Notes under the pieces: model-generated
Told to the model about the DNA's origin: nothing
What the model saw: only the letters and a program-made list of their open reading frames with translations
The model's database searches: none
Translations under genes and position numbers: made by a program
In this document: positions 36,229-45,165 of the stretch, in pieces
Layout: each line of letters starts with the position of its first letter
Position numbering within the stretch: the first letter of the stretch is position 1
Assembly: GCF_900637055.1 (NCBI RefSeq)
Contig: NZ_LR134338.1
Location: forward strand, 1,496,001 to 1,560,000
From: Brevibacillus brevis
GTDB taxonomy: Bacteria; Bacillota; Bacilli; Brevibacillales; Brevibacillaceae
Direction: 5' to 3'
Length of the DNA: 64,000 bases

Positions 36229-37704
36229 ATGACAACCAACATGATTCCTGATTCCATTCAAGAGACGCAAGAAATATTATGGCAACAAATGCGAAATCCG
36301 CGATTGTCGTTTCGCAGTCTATCCTGTGGAAACAATAGCTTGTTGTTAGCATACCTCCCGTATCTTATTGATATGGTTACTCTCCAGCAAGTTTTGCTTC
36401 CCTTTTTAGAAAGGTTGCCCGACGAAAAGATAGCGCCTGATACTCTTTTGGGGAACCTCCCTGTTGCTAAAGTTCGCAAGACGATTGATTACAGACAAGT
36501 CAGTGATTATCTCGTGAGGGGATGGATTTACCTTCAAATAGAAGGAGAAGACTGCGGACTTCTTCTCTTCGTGGCAAATATACCGAGTCGTTCTTTGGGA
36601 GAGGCTCAGGTGGAAGTACAAATATTCGGTCCCCAGGTTGCTTTTACCGAAGCATTTGAAACCAACTTCGGGATCCTGCAAAGCTATCTAACGACGGATA
36701 TGCTCTCTAACGTCTCTATTACAATAGGGAGACGCAGTAAGACGAATGTGGAAGTATGTTACATGGAAGAGCTGGCTGATCCTGAAAATGTTCAAACCGT
36801 GGTTCAGCGTGTGAGAGAACTCGATGTAGATGGATTGATTGACAGTGGAAAACTGGTTCAACTGATTGATGATAATACCTTTTCTATTTTTCCGCAGTTG
36901 ATCATGACAGAACGTCCTGATTATGCAAGTGAAGCTCTGTTGGAAGGAAAGGTTATCGTGTTTGTGGAAGGCAGCCCTTTTGCTATCATGGGTCCCAGTA
37001 CCTTCGTTGACTTTTTCAAGTCCAATGAAGATCTCTATATTCGCTGGCAAATGGCTTCCTTCATTCGATTGTTGCGGTTCCTTGCTCTTTTTGTCTCCTT
37101 GTTTTTTACGGCTATCTATGTGGCTGCTCTGACGTTTCACTATGAAATGATTCCCTCTGCTTTGCTCGTATCGTTGGTAAAGTCTCGTTCCAAGGTGCCA
37201 TTTCCGCCATTGTTTGAAGCTTTGCTGCTGGAGATGATCATTGAATTCTTGCGGGAGGCTGGGGCAAGACTTCCTTTCAAAGTCGGGCAAACGATGGGGA
37301 TCGTGGGTGGTATCGTTATTGGACAGGCCGCAGTAGCAGCGGGTTTTACCAGTAACATTCTGATCATGATTGTGGCACTAAGTGCATTAGCGTCGTTTAC
37401 CTTTCCTTCCTACATGATGAGTACGGCAGTACGCATCCTCCGTTTTCCAATCATCTTGCTGGCTGGAATTTGGGGAGGTTTCGGTATTATGCTTGGCGCC
37501 TCTTTTCTATTGATTCACATCCTACGCCAGTCCAGTTTAGGACGTCCGTTTTTTCTCCCCTTTTTTCCATTTCGCTTGCGGGATTTTAAAAACAGTCTGA
37601 TCCGGGTTCCTTTTTATAATCTCGGCAAGCGTCCCGCTTTGACGCGTTCTCCTGACAACGCCCGTTTGCCTGATGAAGCCGGGAAGAAAAGACCAATTCA
37701 GTAG
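36229..37704 (+). CDS. Spore germination protein, GerA family A subunit
   Basis: This 491-residue GerA/GerKA-type subunit has an N-terminal cytoplasmic domain with GNLPVAKVRKTIDYRQV and GRRSKTNVEVCYME, then four or five membrane segments (from about 280) including PFPPLFEALLLEMIIEFLRE and KVGQTMGIVGGIVIGQAAV. It is the A subunit of a nutrient germinant receptor in the inner spore membrane. The A-B-C order follows on the same strand (B starts 17 bp after the stop), giving a classical tricistronic receptor operon. The germinant is unknown. Transcription in the forespore by SigG is expected from family knowledge; I did not identify the promoter. Confidence 0.93.
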   Translation: MTTNMIPDSIQETQEILWQQMRNPRLSFRSLSCGNNSLLLAYLPYLIDMVTLQQVLLPFLERLPDEKIAPDTLLGNLPVAKVRKTIDYRQVSDYLVRGWIYLQIEGEDCGLLLFVANIPSRSLGEAQVEVQIFGPQVAFTEAFETNFGILQSYLTTDMLSNVSITIGRRSKTNVEVCYMEELADPENVQTVVQRVRELDVDGLIDSGKLVQLIDDNTFSIFPQLIMTERPDYASEALLEGKVIVFVEGSPFAIMGPSTFVDFFKSNEDLYIRWQMASFIRLLRFLALFVSLFFTAIYVAALTFHYEMIPSALLVSLVKSRSKVPFPPLFEALLLEMIIEFLREAGARLPFKVGQTMGIVGGIVIGQAAVAAGFTSNILIMIVALSALASFTFPSYMMSTAVRILRFPIILLAGIWGGFGIMLGASFLLIHILRQSSLGRPFFLPFFPFRLRDFKNSLIRVPFYNLGKRPALTRSPDNARLPDEAGKKRPIQ

Positions 37705-37721
37705 TTAGGTGTTGAGTGGGA

Positions 37722-38819
37722 ATGTCAACGATTCGCCGTCATAGCCATATGTTTATCAGCGTATCACTTGCCATGTTTATTGTGCATGGCAATCAGGTTG
37801 GAATTGGTATAGCGGGCGTACAGCGCTTTATTTATGATCGAGTGCAGCAAGACGCCTGGATTGCGGTTATAATAGCAGGCTTCATGACGCATGTGGCAGC
37901 GTGGGTCATGCTAAAAATCTTGAGGAAATATAATAACTTGGATTTGTATGACATCCACCAAATGGTGTTTGGAAAATGGCCAGCCAAAGTGCTTAATTTG
38001 ATATTTATCATCTATATCATGGGTTCTGCATTAACGATCCTGCGGGGATATATCGAGATCATTCAGTCATGGATGTTTCCAGAAGTGCCATCCTGGATAT
38101 TGAATGCTTCCTTGCTTTGTCTGGCCATTTATGGAGTGACGGGTGGAATTCGAGTGTTGGCTGGGATCAGTTTTTTTTCGGTGGGGCTGACGATTTGTCA
38201 GCTATTGTTGATGGTTTATCCCATGCAATATGCCGATTTCAACTTATTGCAGCCTGTCTTTCATCATGACCTTGTAGAGCTGTTGGACGGTGCCAGGAAG
38301 ATGTCTTTTAGCATTATTGGATTCGAGATTATTTTGTTCATCTACCCTTTTATAAAGGAAAAGCAATTACTCTCTCGCTATGTACATGGTGGACTGTTGA
38401 TGACCACCCTTTTGTATGTTGTAGTCATGCTGGTTACACTCCTGTATTTTCAAGGGGAACAGCTTAAACATCTGATCTGGGCAACTCTGATGATGATGAA
38501 AATAGTAGAGTTTCCGTTTTTGGAGCGGTTTGAATTCGTTTCCATCTCATTATGGATGCTGATCATGCTGGATAATTTGCTTTTGAACTTGTGGGTAGCC
38601 ATGCGGGGGGTACACCATATTGGTGGTTTCAAGGAAAGAAAAGCACTTATCGGGATTGTCATTGTCATGTTTTTCGCCAGCAACTTTTTGGAGACGCGCC
38701 AGTCGATTAACTGGATCACGGATATTTTCGGAGCGGTTGGCTTCTATATCATATTTGTTTATCCGTTGATACTTTATATCGTTATTCTGCTGTTTCGGAA
38801 AGGAACGGTCCGGACATGA
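37722..38819 (+). CDS. Spore germination protein, GerB family permease-like subunit
   Basis: The protein has 365 residues from ATG 37722; AGGTG lies 10 bp upstream, while an in-frame GTG at 37716 is too close to it. It has about ten hydrophobic segments of the APC-like GerAB fold and is the subunit that binds the germinant in family members studied. Its TGA overlaps the ATG of the C-subunit gene. GYIEIIQSWMFPEVP and GARKMSFSIIGFEI are characteristic stretches. Confidence 0.92.
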   Translation: MSTIRRHSHMFISVSLAMFIVHGNQVGIGIAGVQRFIYDRVQQDAWIAVIIAGFMTHVAAWVMLKILRKYNNLDLYDIHQMVFGKWPAKVLNLIFIIYIMGSALTILRGYIEIIQSWMFPEVPSWILNASLLCLAIYGVTGGIRVLAGISFFSVGLTICQLLLMVYPMQYADFNLLQPVFHHDLVELLDGARKMSFSIIGFEIILFIYPFIKEKQLLSRYVHGGLLMTTLLYVVVMLVTLLYFQGEQLKHLIWATLMMMKIVEFPFLERFEFVSISLWMLIMLDNLLLNLWVAMRGVHHIGGFKERKALIGIVIVMFFASNFLETRQSINWITDIFGAVGFYIIFVYPLILYIVILLFRKGTVRT

Positions 38820-39919
38820 AAAGGATACGTCTGCTAGCTTATTATTTGCTAATGGCCGCTTTGTTAAATGGCTGTGGGGAGGAACAGGTACTAGAAAAAT
38901 TGGGACTAGCGGTTGCCGTGGGTTACGATCAAATCGGAGACGGAAGGTTGTTGGGTACCACGGTGTTTTATCAAATTGATCCGGAGGCGCGTCAACTCGT
39001 CACTGTGATTGCGGGAACAGCCAATACAAGCAAAGGACTCAAAATTACTCATAACAGGGAGTCTTCCAAAAAAATAGTAGGGGGGCAAATTCGTGTCGCT
39101 GTCTATCAGGATGAGCTGGCACGCAAAGGAATATTGCCGCTTGTGGAAAACTTGAGCCGAGATGCCTCCATTGGCAGCAATGTCTATTTGACCGTAGCAA
39201 AAGGAAGGACTTCTGACATTTTGACGCATCGCTACCCCGAAACGAGCAACATTGGAATTTACCTTTATCAAGCCATACGGCAGAACGTCAATGGTGAGAA
39301 CATGATCTCCTCTAAACTCCATGAGTTTATGAAAGATTATTATGCGGTCGGGAAAGATCCCGTGATGCCTTATATCGAAAGAGTAAAAAATGAACTGCAT
39401 ATTGACAAAATTGCTCTGTTTCGAGATGAACGATTGGCGGGGGAGATTTCCACAAGGGAGGGGTTTTTCCTTAAGATATTGCGTGAGCGTTACAATAAGG
39501 GAGAATTGGAAATAAACTTGACTGTTGATAATAAGCGTTTTTTTACTGTAATTGAACATATCTCAAGCAAAAAGCAAATCAAACTGCTGGATTTGGATAA
39601 ACCAAGGTTTTCGGTGAAAGTCAAAATGACAGCACAGATTCAGGAAATGGCTGAACAAATAGATTTATCAAAGCCGGAGGAGTTGCATAAGGTACAAAAA
39701 GCAATCCAGCTGGCAGTTAAAAAAGAGACGGAAGGTTTACTGGAAAAGTTAAGAAAACACCAGGTAGATCCCGTAGGATTCGGGGAAATCTACAACATAG
39801 CCATTCAAAAGAGTGGAAAAAAGAAATTGAATAGAGACGAATGCCGTGAAGTCATGAAAAGGGCGCAATTTGATGTTGATGTCCAGGTCAAGATTTTACG
39901 GACAGGCGTCATTGGGTAA
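38816..39919 (+). CDS. Spore germination lipoprotein, Ger(x)C family C subunit
   Basis: This 367-residue lipoprotein has an LLNGC lipobox (Cys20). GLAVAVGYD and the C-terminal KILRTGVIG-like domain fit GerAC proteins. It anchors to the outer face of the inner spore membrane and completes the receptor. It starts at ATG 38816, overlapping the B-subunit stop by ATGA. It lacks the CWD motif after the lipobox seen in the second C subunit of this window (GCGEEQ here), so the two receptors are diverged paralogues. Confidence 0.92.
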   Translation: MKRIRLLAYYLLMAALLNGCGEEQVLEKLGLAVAVGYDQIGDGRLLGTTVFYQIDPEARQLVTVIAGTANTSKGLKITHNRESSKKIVGGQIRVAVYQDELARKGILPLVENLSRDASIGSNVYLTVAKGRTSDILTHRYPETSNIGIYLYQAIRQNVNGENMISSKLHEFMKDYYAVGKDPVMPYIERVKNELHIDKIALFRDERLAGEISTREGFFLKILRERYNKGELEINLTVDNKRFFTVIEHISSKKQIKLLDLDKPRFSVKVKMTAQIQEMAEQIDLSKPEELHKVQKAIQLAVKKETEGLLEKLRKHQVDPVGFGEIYNIAIQKSGKKKLNRDECREVMKRAQFDVDVQVKILRTGVIG

Positions 39920-39926
39920 ATGGACC

Positions 39927-40739
39927 ATGAACGGCTTTCTCGAAGCCAATGGCGCACGAATTTACTATGAAGTAGCAGGGGAAGGCGAGCCGCTCCTATT
40001 GATCCATGGCTTCAATCTGGACACAAGGCTATGGGATGCCCAGCTGCAAGCATTTGCACAGATGTATAAGGTCGTTCGCTTTGATATCCGCGGGTTTGGT
40101 AAAACGCTGGCGACTGACGTTCCTTTTACCTTGTACGACGACGTGAAAGCGGTTCTGCTAGGGCTTGGTATCGAAAAAACGCATGTGGCTGGGCTTTCGT
40201 TTGGGGGAATGGTCGCGCAGGAGTTCGCCCTTGCTTATCCGCAGATGGTGAGCAGCTTGATTCTAGTCGCTTCCGGCTTGTTGGGTCACCCAAGAAGTGA
40301 GCAAAGGCTGAACGATGTGGAACGATTCAATCAAGTATGTCAGCGTGGCACGACAGAGGAAGCGTTGGAAATGACGACACAAATGTGGTTTGATGGTCCT
40401 GGTCAGCCGGTAAATGAGCAAGCTCGCGAAGCACGAAACCGCTTTAAAGAAATGAACAGACACGCCTTTTCGCTGCCGGAGTTTGGCGCTGGATTGGAAA
40501 CTTTATCCCCCTCGCCAATCGAGCGTTTGGAAAACATCAAAGCCCCAACACTCGTTATTGCAGGAGCGCGGGATTATCCTGATTTTCTACAGATCGCCGA
40601 TGTGTTGACTGAGCGGATTACAGGCGCACAAAAAGTCATCCTGCCTGACTCAGCCCATATCCCACCGATGGATCAACCAGAGGTATTCAACAAACTCGTC
40701 CTGGAATTTCTCGCAAAAAACATTGTAAAATCATCCTAA
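39927..40739 (+). CDS. Alpha/beta hydrolase
   Basis: The protein has 270 residues from ATG 39927, eight bases after the GerC stop; a longer frame from 39870 would run into the ger gene and is rejected. LLLIHGFNLDTRLWD, the nucleophile elbow GLSFGG, GARDYPDF and the histidine of DSAHIPPMDQP complete the Ser-Asp-His triad. The sequence resembles 3-oxoadipate enol-lactonase/haloperoxidase-like hydrolases, but the substrate is unknown. The ribosome site is weak. Cotranscription with the ger genes is possible from spacing but not proved. Confidence 0.82.
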   Translation: MNGFLEANGARIYYEVAGEGEPLLLIHGFNLDTRLWDAQLQAFAQMYKVVRFDIRGFGKTLATDVPFTLYDDVKAVLLGLGIEKTHVAGLSFGGMVAQEFALAYPQMVSSLILVASGLLGHPRSEQRLNDVERFNQVCQRGTTEEALEMTTQMWFDGPGQPVNEQAREARNRFKEMNRHAFSLPEFGAGLETLSPSPIERLENIKAPTLVIAGARDYPDFLQIADVLTERITGAQKVILPDSAHIPPMDQPEVFNKLVLEFLAKNIVKSS

Positions 40740-40748
40740 TACAGTTTG

Positions 40749-40793
40749 AAAAGGCATGGATCGGAGAGAATTTCCGCTCATGCCTTTTTTTGT
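40749..40793 (+). terminator. Terminator after the hydrolase
   Basis: AAAGGCATG and CATGCCTTT form a stem with internal GGA/TCC pairing, ending in a long T run. Confidence 0.85.
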
Positions 40794-40891
40794 TTTCAAC
40801 ACTTTGCCACATCAGATAGCCCAATGGAGCCATATAGATTCTCGTACTATTTTGATAGGATTAAGGACGAAATAAGGAAGCAGGTGATAGG

Positions 40892-42178
40892 GTGACAGAC
40901 AACATCAGACATTATGCGGTTGTGTTTTTGCTCGCCTTCTTACTTGTACTGACAACGGGTATGACAACTGCTTACGCCCATGCTGGCTTGATGAGCAGTT
41001 CACCGCAAGATGGTGAGGTACTGAAGGCGAATCCAGGACAAATCTCTGCGCGGTTTACCGAAACATTGGAGCCCGATCTTGTTAACGTGCGTTTATTTGA
41101 CTGGGATGGCAAGGAAATAAAAGTGGAGCGGCCGACATTGCAGCCAGGCGACGCCTCGCAGCTGAATGCGAAACTGCCGAGCGATTTGGCTGAAGGGACG
41201 TATTCGGTTATCGTATCTGTCGTTTCCGAGGACGGACATCCGATCGAAGAGAAGCTCACGTTTTCCATCGGACAAAAAAGTGCGGTTGTGATTCCGCCAA
41301 GTGAGCAAAAAGCAGATTCAAGCTACTTGATCATGTACCGCTATTTGGCGCAAGGGATTATTCTCGTGGGTGGCGGCTTGTATCTGGTAGCGTGGGCAGC
41401 GCGTCGTCATGGCTTGCCTTCGCTTGCCCAGCTCATCGGGATTGGCAGACAAATCGGATGGAGTTTGGCGATCATCGGACTTATCTTTCTGTGGTTCTTG
41501 TATGACGAATCGTTAACCGCTGTATCACTTACGCAAGCACTGTGGCAGATGGACGGGAACTTGCTCAGTCAGTCCCCGTTTGCGATCATGTTGCTGGTGT
41601 CCTTTGCATCGCTGTTATTGGTTGCGATCCCTAATATGGTGTCCGGCTGGTATGTGGGAATCTGGGTTCTCGTGATCAGCGCACAAGCTTTTGGTGGTCA
41701 TGCATGGGGCATTGCTCCTGTCTGGCTGTCCCTTGTACTGAGACTGTTGCATGTTTTGACGGTCGCCGTGTGGATGGGGGCGCTTGTCTACTTGCTACTC
41801 ACAGTCAAAGCGGCCGAACGAGGACAGGAGTCGTTCAAGAGATTCTTTTTGCAGACAGTTGCTGTGGCGTCTGTGCTTGCTGTCGCGACGGGTGTTGTCA
41901 TGCTCATCGTGCAGACGGATGTCATGAGCATTTTCCAGAGTGCAACGGCATGGAGCTATCTGTTATACGGAAAAATCGCAAGTGTCTGCCTCATGCTTCT
42001 TCTAGCCTTTAGGCAAACAAGACGCTGGCGGACGAAAAATTCCTTGCAGCCATCTTACTTGCGTTGGGAGATTGTATTCGGGATTATCGCTGTTCTGGCT
42101 GGACTTTGGATGAGCCAGATCAACTACCCGACTGCTACGACAAATAATCAGGCCGTGATTCAAACAGATTCAAACTAG
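40892..42178 (+). CDS. ycnJ: CopC-CopD fusion copper protein (YcnJ-like)
   Basis: The protein has 428 residues. A signal peptide ends at AYAH, so His30 becomes the mature N terminus, as in CopC copper sites. Residues 30-130 form the CopC beta domain (SPQDGEVLKANPGQI, EDGHPIEEKL). Residues 150-400 are a CopD-like membrane domain of about eight segments. This matches B. subtilis YcnJ, proposed to import or handle copper across the membrane. GTG 40892 follows AGCAGGTGAT. The ycnI-like gene follows by 16 bp. No ycnK-like regulator gene is adjacent. Confidence 0.9.
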   Translation: MTDNIRHYAVVFLLAFLLVLTTGMTTAYAHAGLMSSSPQDGEVLKANPGQISARFTETLEPDLVNVRLFDWDGKEIKVERPTLQPGDASQLNAKLPSDLAEGTYSVIVSVVSEDGHPIEEKLTFSIGQKSAVVIPPSEQKADSSYLIMYRYLAQGIILVGGGLYLVAWAARRHGLPSLAQLIGIGRQIGWSLAIIGLIFLWFLYDESLTAVSLTQALWQMDGNLLSQSPFAIMLLVSFASLLLVAIPNMVSGWYVGIWVLVISAQAFGGHAWGIAPVWLSLVLRLLHVLTVAVWMGALVYLLLTVKAAERGQESFKRFFLQTVAVASVLAVATGVVMLIVQTDVMSIFQSATAWSYLLYGKIASVCLMLLLAFRQTRRWRTKNSLQPSYLRWEIVFGIIAVLAGLWMSQINYPTATTNNQAVIQTDSN

Positions 42179-42194
42179 GGGAGGATTTCATACG

Positions 42195-42818
42195 ATGAAA
42201 ATGACAAAATGGATGAGCAGTGTACTGGTAGCAGGTGCAGTTTTGACGTTGGCGACAGCAGCACAAGCACACGTGAACGTATATCCGAAAGAGGCAACTA
42301 CAGGCTCCTATGAAAAATACACCGTGCGTGTCCCGGTAGAAAAAGACGTCAACACGACAAAAGTGAAGCTGGAATTCCCAGCAGGTGTGAAGGTGAATTC
42401 CGTACAGCCGATTCCGGGCTGGTCCTACGAGTTCGAAAAAGATAAAGACGGTGTGAACACAGCGCTTGTGTGGACAGCAACAGAAGGCGGAATCAAGGCG
42501 CATGAATTCCAAGAGTTCACGTTTGTGGGGGCAAACCCGAAAGAAGAGGGTCAATTGGCTTGGAAGGCTTATCAGACCTATGCAAATGGCGAGGTTGTGG
42601 AATGGACAGGGGACAAGGATTCCAAAACGCCAGCGTCTGTCACTACCATTAAGGCTGGTGTAGGCGAAGCAGGGCACGAGCATGGACAAGAACAAAAGCC
42701 AGCAACCGCTCCTGCCGGGGAAGCGGCGGGTGCAGGCAGCAACAACACCTTGCCATTGGTACTTTCCGGTTTGGCGTTGCTGATCTCCATCGTTGGTCTG
42801 TTTAGAAAAAAAGCGTAA
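42195..42818 (+). CDS. ycnI: YcnI-like copper-binding protein (DUF1775)
   Basis: The protein has 207 residues. The signal peptide ends before AHVNVYPKEA, leaving His26 at the mature N terminus, which binds copper in YcnI. PGWSYEFEKD, EFQEFTFVGANP and the C-terminal membrane anchor (LPLVLSGLALLISIVGLF-RKK) complete the family pattern; a His-rich HEHGQEQK linker precedes the anchor. It is thought to act as an extracytoplasmic copper chaperone for the CopCD protein encoded 16 bp upstream. Confidence 0.92.
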   Translation: MKMTKWMSSVLVAGAVLTLATAAQAHVNVYPKEATTGSYEKYTVRVPVEKDVNTTKVKLEFPAGVKVNSVQPIPGWSYEFEKDKDGVNTALVWTATEGGIKAHEFQEFTFVGANPKEEGQLAWKAYQTYANGEVVEWTGDKDSKTPASVTTIKAGVGEAGHEHGQEQKPATAPAGEAAGAGSNNTLPLVLSGLALLISIVGLFRKKA

Positions 42819-42831
42819 GTGCTTCATAATC

Positions 42832-42870
42832 AAGCTGTGCAGTGTGTCCAATCATGCTGCACAGCTTTTT
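42832..42870 (+). terminator. Terminator of the copper operon
   Basis: AAGCTGTGCAG (42832-42842) pairs with CTGCACAGCTT (42857-42867), followed by TTT. Confidence 0.85.
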
Positions 42871-42873
42871 CCA

Positions 42874-42902
42874 TTGTGTGGCAATTGAAAGAATTCTATA
42901 AT
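42874..42902 (+). promoter_or_regulatory. Predicted SigA promoter of the leader/MFS transcript
   Basis: TTGTGT (42874-42879), a 17-bp spacer and a perfect TATAAT (42897-42902) lie just before the leader ORF. Transcription would start about 25 bp before the leader ATG, directly after the preceding terminator. Confidence 0.65.
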
Positions 42903-42933
42903 AGCTGTAATTACTTTCGGAGGTGTATATCAC

Positions 42934-43020
42934 ATGTTAAAAACACTATTCAGAGCAAGCAAGTACACAGGAAGGAAAAATAAGAGTGGCAGTATGACGC
43001 GTACGCATTTTGCACAGTAG
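42934..43020 (+). CDS. 28-codon leader peptide upstream of the MFS exporter
   Basis: ATG 42934 follows a perfect GGAGGTG at 8 bp. The peptide starts MLKTLFRASKYTGRKN, is very basic and ends MTRTHFAQ before TAG. Codons 19-23 form the 5' arm of a 14-bp stem whose 3' arm lies just before the exporter gene. Its place, strong ribosome site and structure fit a cis-acting leader for ribosome-mediated attenuation, as known for antibiotic-inducible erm, cat and ABC-F genes. It resembles no named leader I can cite. A trans-acting peptide function is less likely. Confidence 0.65.
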   Translation: MLKTLFRASKYTGRKNKSGSMTRTHFAQ

Positions 43021-43070
43021 AGGATTGTAGAGTAACGATCAGTATGTGAAAACGGAACGCGTCATCTGCC
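42988..43070 (+). promoter_or_regulatory. Long stem of a candidate leader-peptide attenuator
   Basis: GGCAG-T-ATGACGCGT (42988-43002) pairs with ACGCGTCAT-CTGCC (43057-43070): 14 base pairs with one bulged T. The leader stop codon lies in the loop. There is no U tract, so translational rather than transcriptional control, or RNA stabilisation, is more likely. The exporter ribosome site (AAAGGTGG, 43076-43083) lies 5 bases past the stem. Confidence 0.6.
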
Positions 43071-43094
43071 TAAAAAAAGGTGGATACTGCTTCC

Positions 43095-44336
43095 ATGTTC
43101 ATGAATGCGACAAAAGTATATACGATCAAAAGTTTTTTGACTTCCCTGGCCAATACGACCATGTTCACGACCTATGCGCTTTACTACATTGTGACACTGG
43201 GTTTTAACCCGTTTGAATTGCTATTGATCGGGACAGTATTGGAGCTATCCGTGTTGGTGTTTGAAGGGATAACAGGTGTAGTGGCGGATACGTACAGTCG
43301 CCGTCGTTCCGTCATTATCGGGATGTTTTTGCTGGGAATCGGATTTGCGATGCAGGGGATCGTCCCTGCGCTTGATGCTTGGATACCGTTGGTTTCTGTC
43401 TTCGGTTTGGTGCTGTTTTCGCAAGTTATCAGTGGTCTCGGGTATACGTTTATCAGTGGAGCGGATACTGCATGGATTGTGGATGAGGTCGGAGAAGAGA
43501 AGATCGGTACAATTTTCATGAAGGCCAAGCGCTACTCCTTGTTTGGGAATCTGCTTGGGATAGCACTTAGTGTAGCATTGGCAACACTCGCTTCTAACTT
43601 GCCTTACCTCATAGGTGGCCTTATGTATATGGGGCTTGGTATCTTTTTGATTCTGTTCATGAAGGAGACCGGTTTTGTTCCTCGTGAGCGTGAGCAAGGT
43701 GCTTCCCACGTGAAGGAAATGATTCAGACGTGGACTTCGGGTGCCAAAGTGATTCGCAGTCAGCCGATTCTCATGCTGATCTTGTTCGTGACGCTATTTA
43801 CGGGTGCGGCTTCTGAAGGGTATGACCGATTGTGGGAAGCGCATTTGATCGCAGAAATTGGCTTTCCAGAGCTCGCTGCTATTTCGATGCCGATGTGGTT
43901 CGGGATCATTGCCGCACTCGCAAGCTTACTCGGCCTCATCGTAGTAGGCGTTGTGGAAAAAAGGCTGGATGTGAACAATGAGCGAGTTGTCCTTGTGGGG
44001 ATGTTCATGTTGACGGGACTCAAAATTGCAGCGATGATTGCTTTTGCCTTTTCCCCTAGCTTTAGCTGGGCATTAGTAGCATTGCTGTTGATCGGCGTGA
44101 TCCAGTCATTAAGCAGTCCGCTGTATGATACGTGGCTGAATTTGAACATTGAGAGCAGTGTGCGGGCGACGGTTTTGTCGATGATGGGCCAGTCCAATGC
44201 CTTGGGACAAACGGCAGGTGGTCCGGCTGTCGGATGGATTGGGACCCGTTTTTCGATTCGCGCTTCGCTGGTTGCGGCGGCCATCTTGTTGGCACCGATT
44301 CTGATTGTGTTCGGACGTGCGCTTAGGAGGCGCTGA
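43095..44336 (+). CDS. MFS exporter
   Basis: The protein has 413 residues from ATG 43095, preferred because AAAGGTGG lies 11 bp upstream; an in-frame GTG at 43080 is inside that site. It has about 12 membrane segments with GVVADTYSRRRSVIIGMF (the loop 2-3 motif) and a central cytoplasmic loop (KETGFVPREREQGASH). It resembles Mef-like/multidrug MFS proteins. The 5' leader peptide and stem suggest induction by a compound that slows ribosomes, so a ribosome-targeting antibiotic is a plausible substrate; that link is inference. Confidence 0.88.
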   Translation: MFMNATKVYTIKSFLTSLANTTMFTTYALYYIVTLGFNPFELLLIGTVLELSVLVFEGITGVVADTYSRRRSVIIGMFLLGIGFAMQGIVPALDAWIPLVSVFGLVLFSQVISGLGYTFISGADTAWIVDEVGEEKIGTIFMKAKRYSLFGNLLGIALSVALATLASNLPYLIGGLMYMGLGIFLILFMKETGFVPREREQGASHVKEMIQTWTSGAKVIRSQPILMLILFVTLFTGAASEGYDRLWEAHLIAEIGFPELAAISMPMWFGIIAALASLLGLIVVGVVEKRLDVNNERVVLVGMFMLTGLKIAAMIAFAFSPSFSWALVALLLIGVIQSLSSPLYDTWLNLNIESSVRATVLSMMGQSNALGQTAGGPAVGWIGTRFSIRASLVAAAILLAPILIVFGRALRRR

Positions 44337-44350
44337 GTTGTAACAAGCAT

Positions 44351-44387
44351 AAGGCATGTGTCCATTTTTAGGGCGCATGCCTTTTTT
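44351..44387 (+). terminator. Terminator after the MFS exporter
   Basis: AAGGCATG (44351-44358) pairs with CATGCCTT (44376-44383), followed by a T run. Confidence 0.85.
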
Positions 44388-44493
44388 GTTGAGGCAATAA
44401 TTAGGTGTTGTAAACTAACTTGCGAACGTGCGTTCTCTTTTGATATGATGATCTCAACAACAAGAAGACACATTTTGTGGTGGTGATAGCCTG

Positions 44494-44715
44494 ATGATTC
44501 TGGAGTTGAGAAGGTACGCGGCGCGGCAGCAAGCAGTGGAGATCATCTATTTGAAGAAGGATGGAGAGGCTAGCAGGCGTACGATTCGTGTGGTGCAAAT
44601 CGATGTGAACAAAGGGAGCTTGAAAGCATACTGTTATATGAGGAAGGCGTACCGTGTGTTTATGCTGGATAACATTTTGGCGATCGCACCTGTGTCTGGA
44701 CATTTTACCGGATGA
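44494..44715 (+). CDS. Small WYL-like protein
   Basis: This 73-residue protein (RQQAVEIIYLKKDGEAS, KGSLKAYCYMRKAYRVF, LDNILAIAPV) resembles only the Sm-like beta barrel of WYL-domain regulators, with no helix-turn-helix. ATG follows GGTGATAG. WYL domains bind ligands or nucleic acid and regulate stress or defence genes; here no partner is adjacent. A stand-alone accessory sensor is possible, but function is unknown. Confidence 0.65.
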   Translation: MILELRRYAARQQAVEIIYLKKDGEASRRTIRVVQIDVNKGSLKAYCYMRKAYRVFMLDNILAIAPVSGHFTG

Positions 44716-44812
44716 AAAGGAACCACCCTCCATGCCCCCAGCCTATTCCAGCCATACTATGTTATACTAAATAGGTAAACAACTTCAAAAAAGAGGAAGG
44801 GCGGGGACAACA

Positions 44813-45076
44813 ATGGAGTTCTTCATGGTCATCGTCATCATGTTTTTGATCGTAGTATTTGTCTTGGCGTCCAAAGCCACAAAAGGCGGAAGTAGGCGCT
44901 CTCATTCCTCTTCAGACAGCGGAGGCGGCGCCTTCTATGTAGACAGCAATCACAATCACCATCATCGAAATCACGATTCAGACGATCGTTGGGATAGCTA
45001 TGACAGCGGTAGCGGAAGTGGTGGAGACAGCGGTGGTGGCGGAGATAGCGGAGGAGGCGGCGGCGGGGGAGATTGA
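44813..45076 (+). CDS. Small membrane-anchored His/Gly-rich protein
   Basis: This 87-residue protein has one N-terminal hydrophobic segment (FFMVIVIMFLIVVFVLA). A low-complexity tail follows with SNHNHHHRNHDSDDRWDS and a run of glycine/serine/aspartate ending in GGGGGGGD. The ATG follows GGAAGGGCGGGG. The His cluster could bind metal and the Gly-rich tail suggests a surface or spore-associated role, but no family was recognised and the function is unknown. Confidence 0.6.
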   Translation: MEFFMVIVIMFLIVVFVLASKATKGGSRRSHSSSDSGGGAFYVDSNHNHHHRNHDSDDRWDSYDSGSGSGGDSGGGGDSGGGGGGGD

Positions 45077-45165
45077 CGCTGTTGCATTTTGTTTCATTAT
45101 GGTACAATAATTGGGAAATATGATTCCAAACCTGAATGGTAGGTTTGCTAAAGGAGAGATGTTTT

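Noticed and set aside
44940..45073. Tandem-repeat array in the Gly-rich gene
   Set aside because: The GGNGGN-like repetition is simple low-complexity coding for Gly/Ser/Asp within an open frame with a good start.
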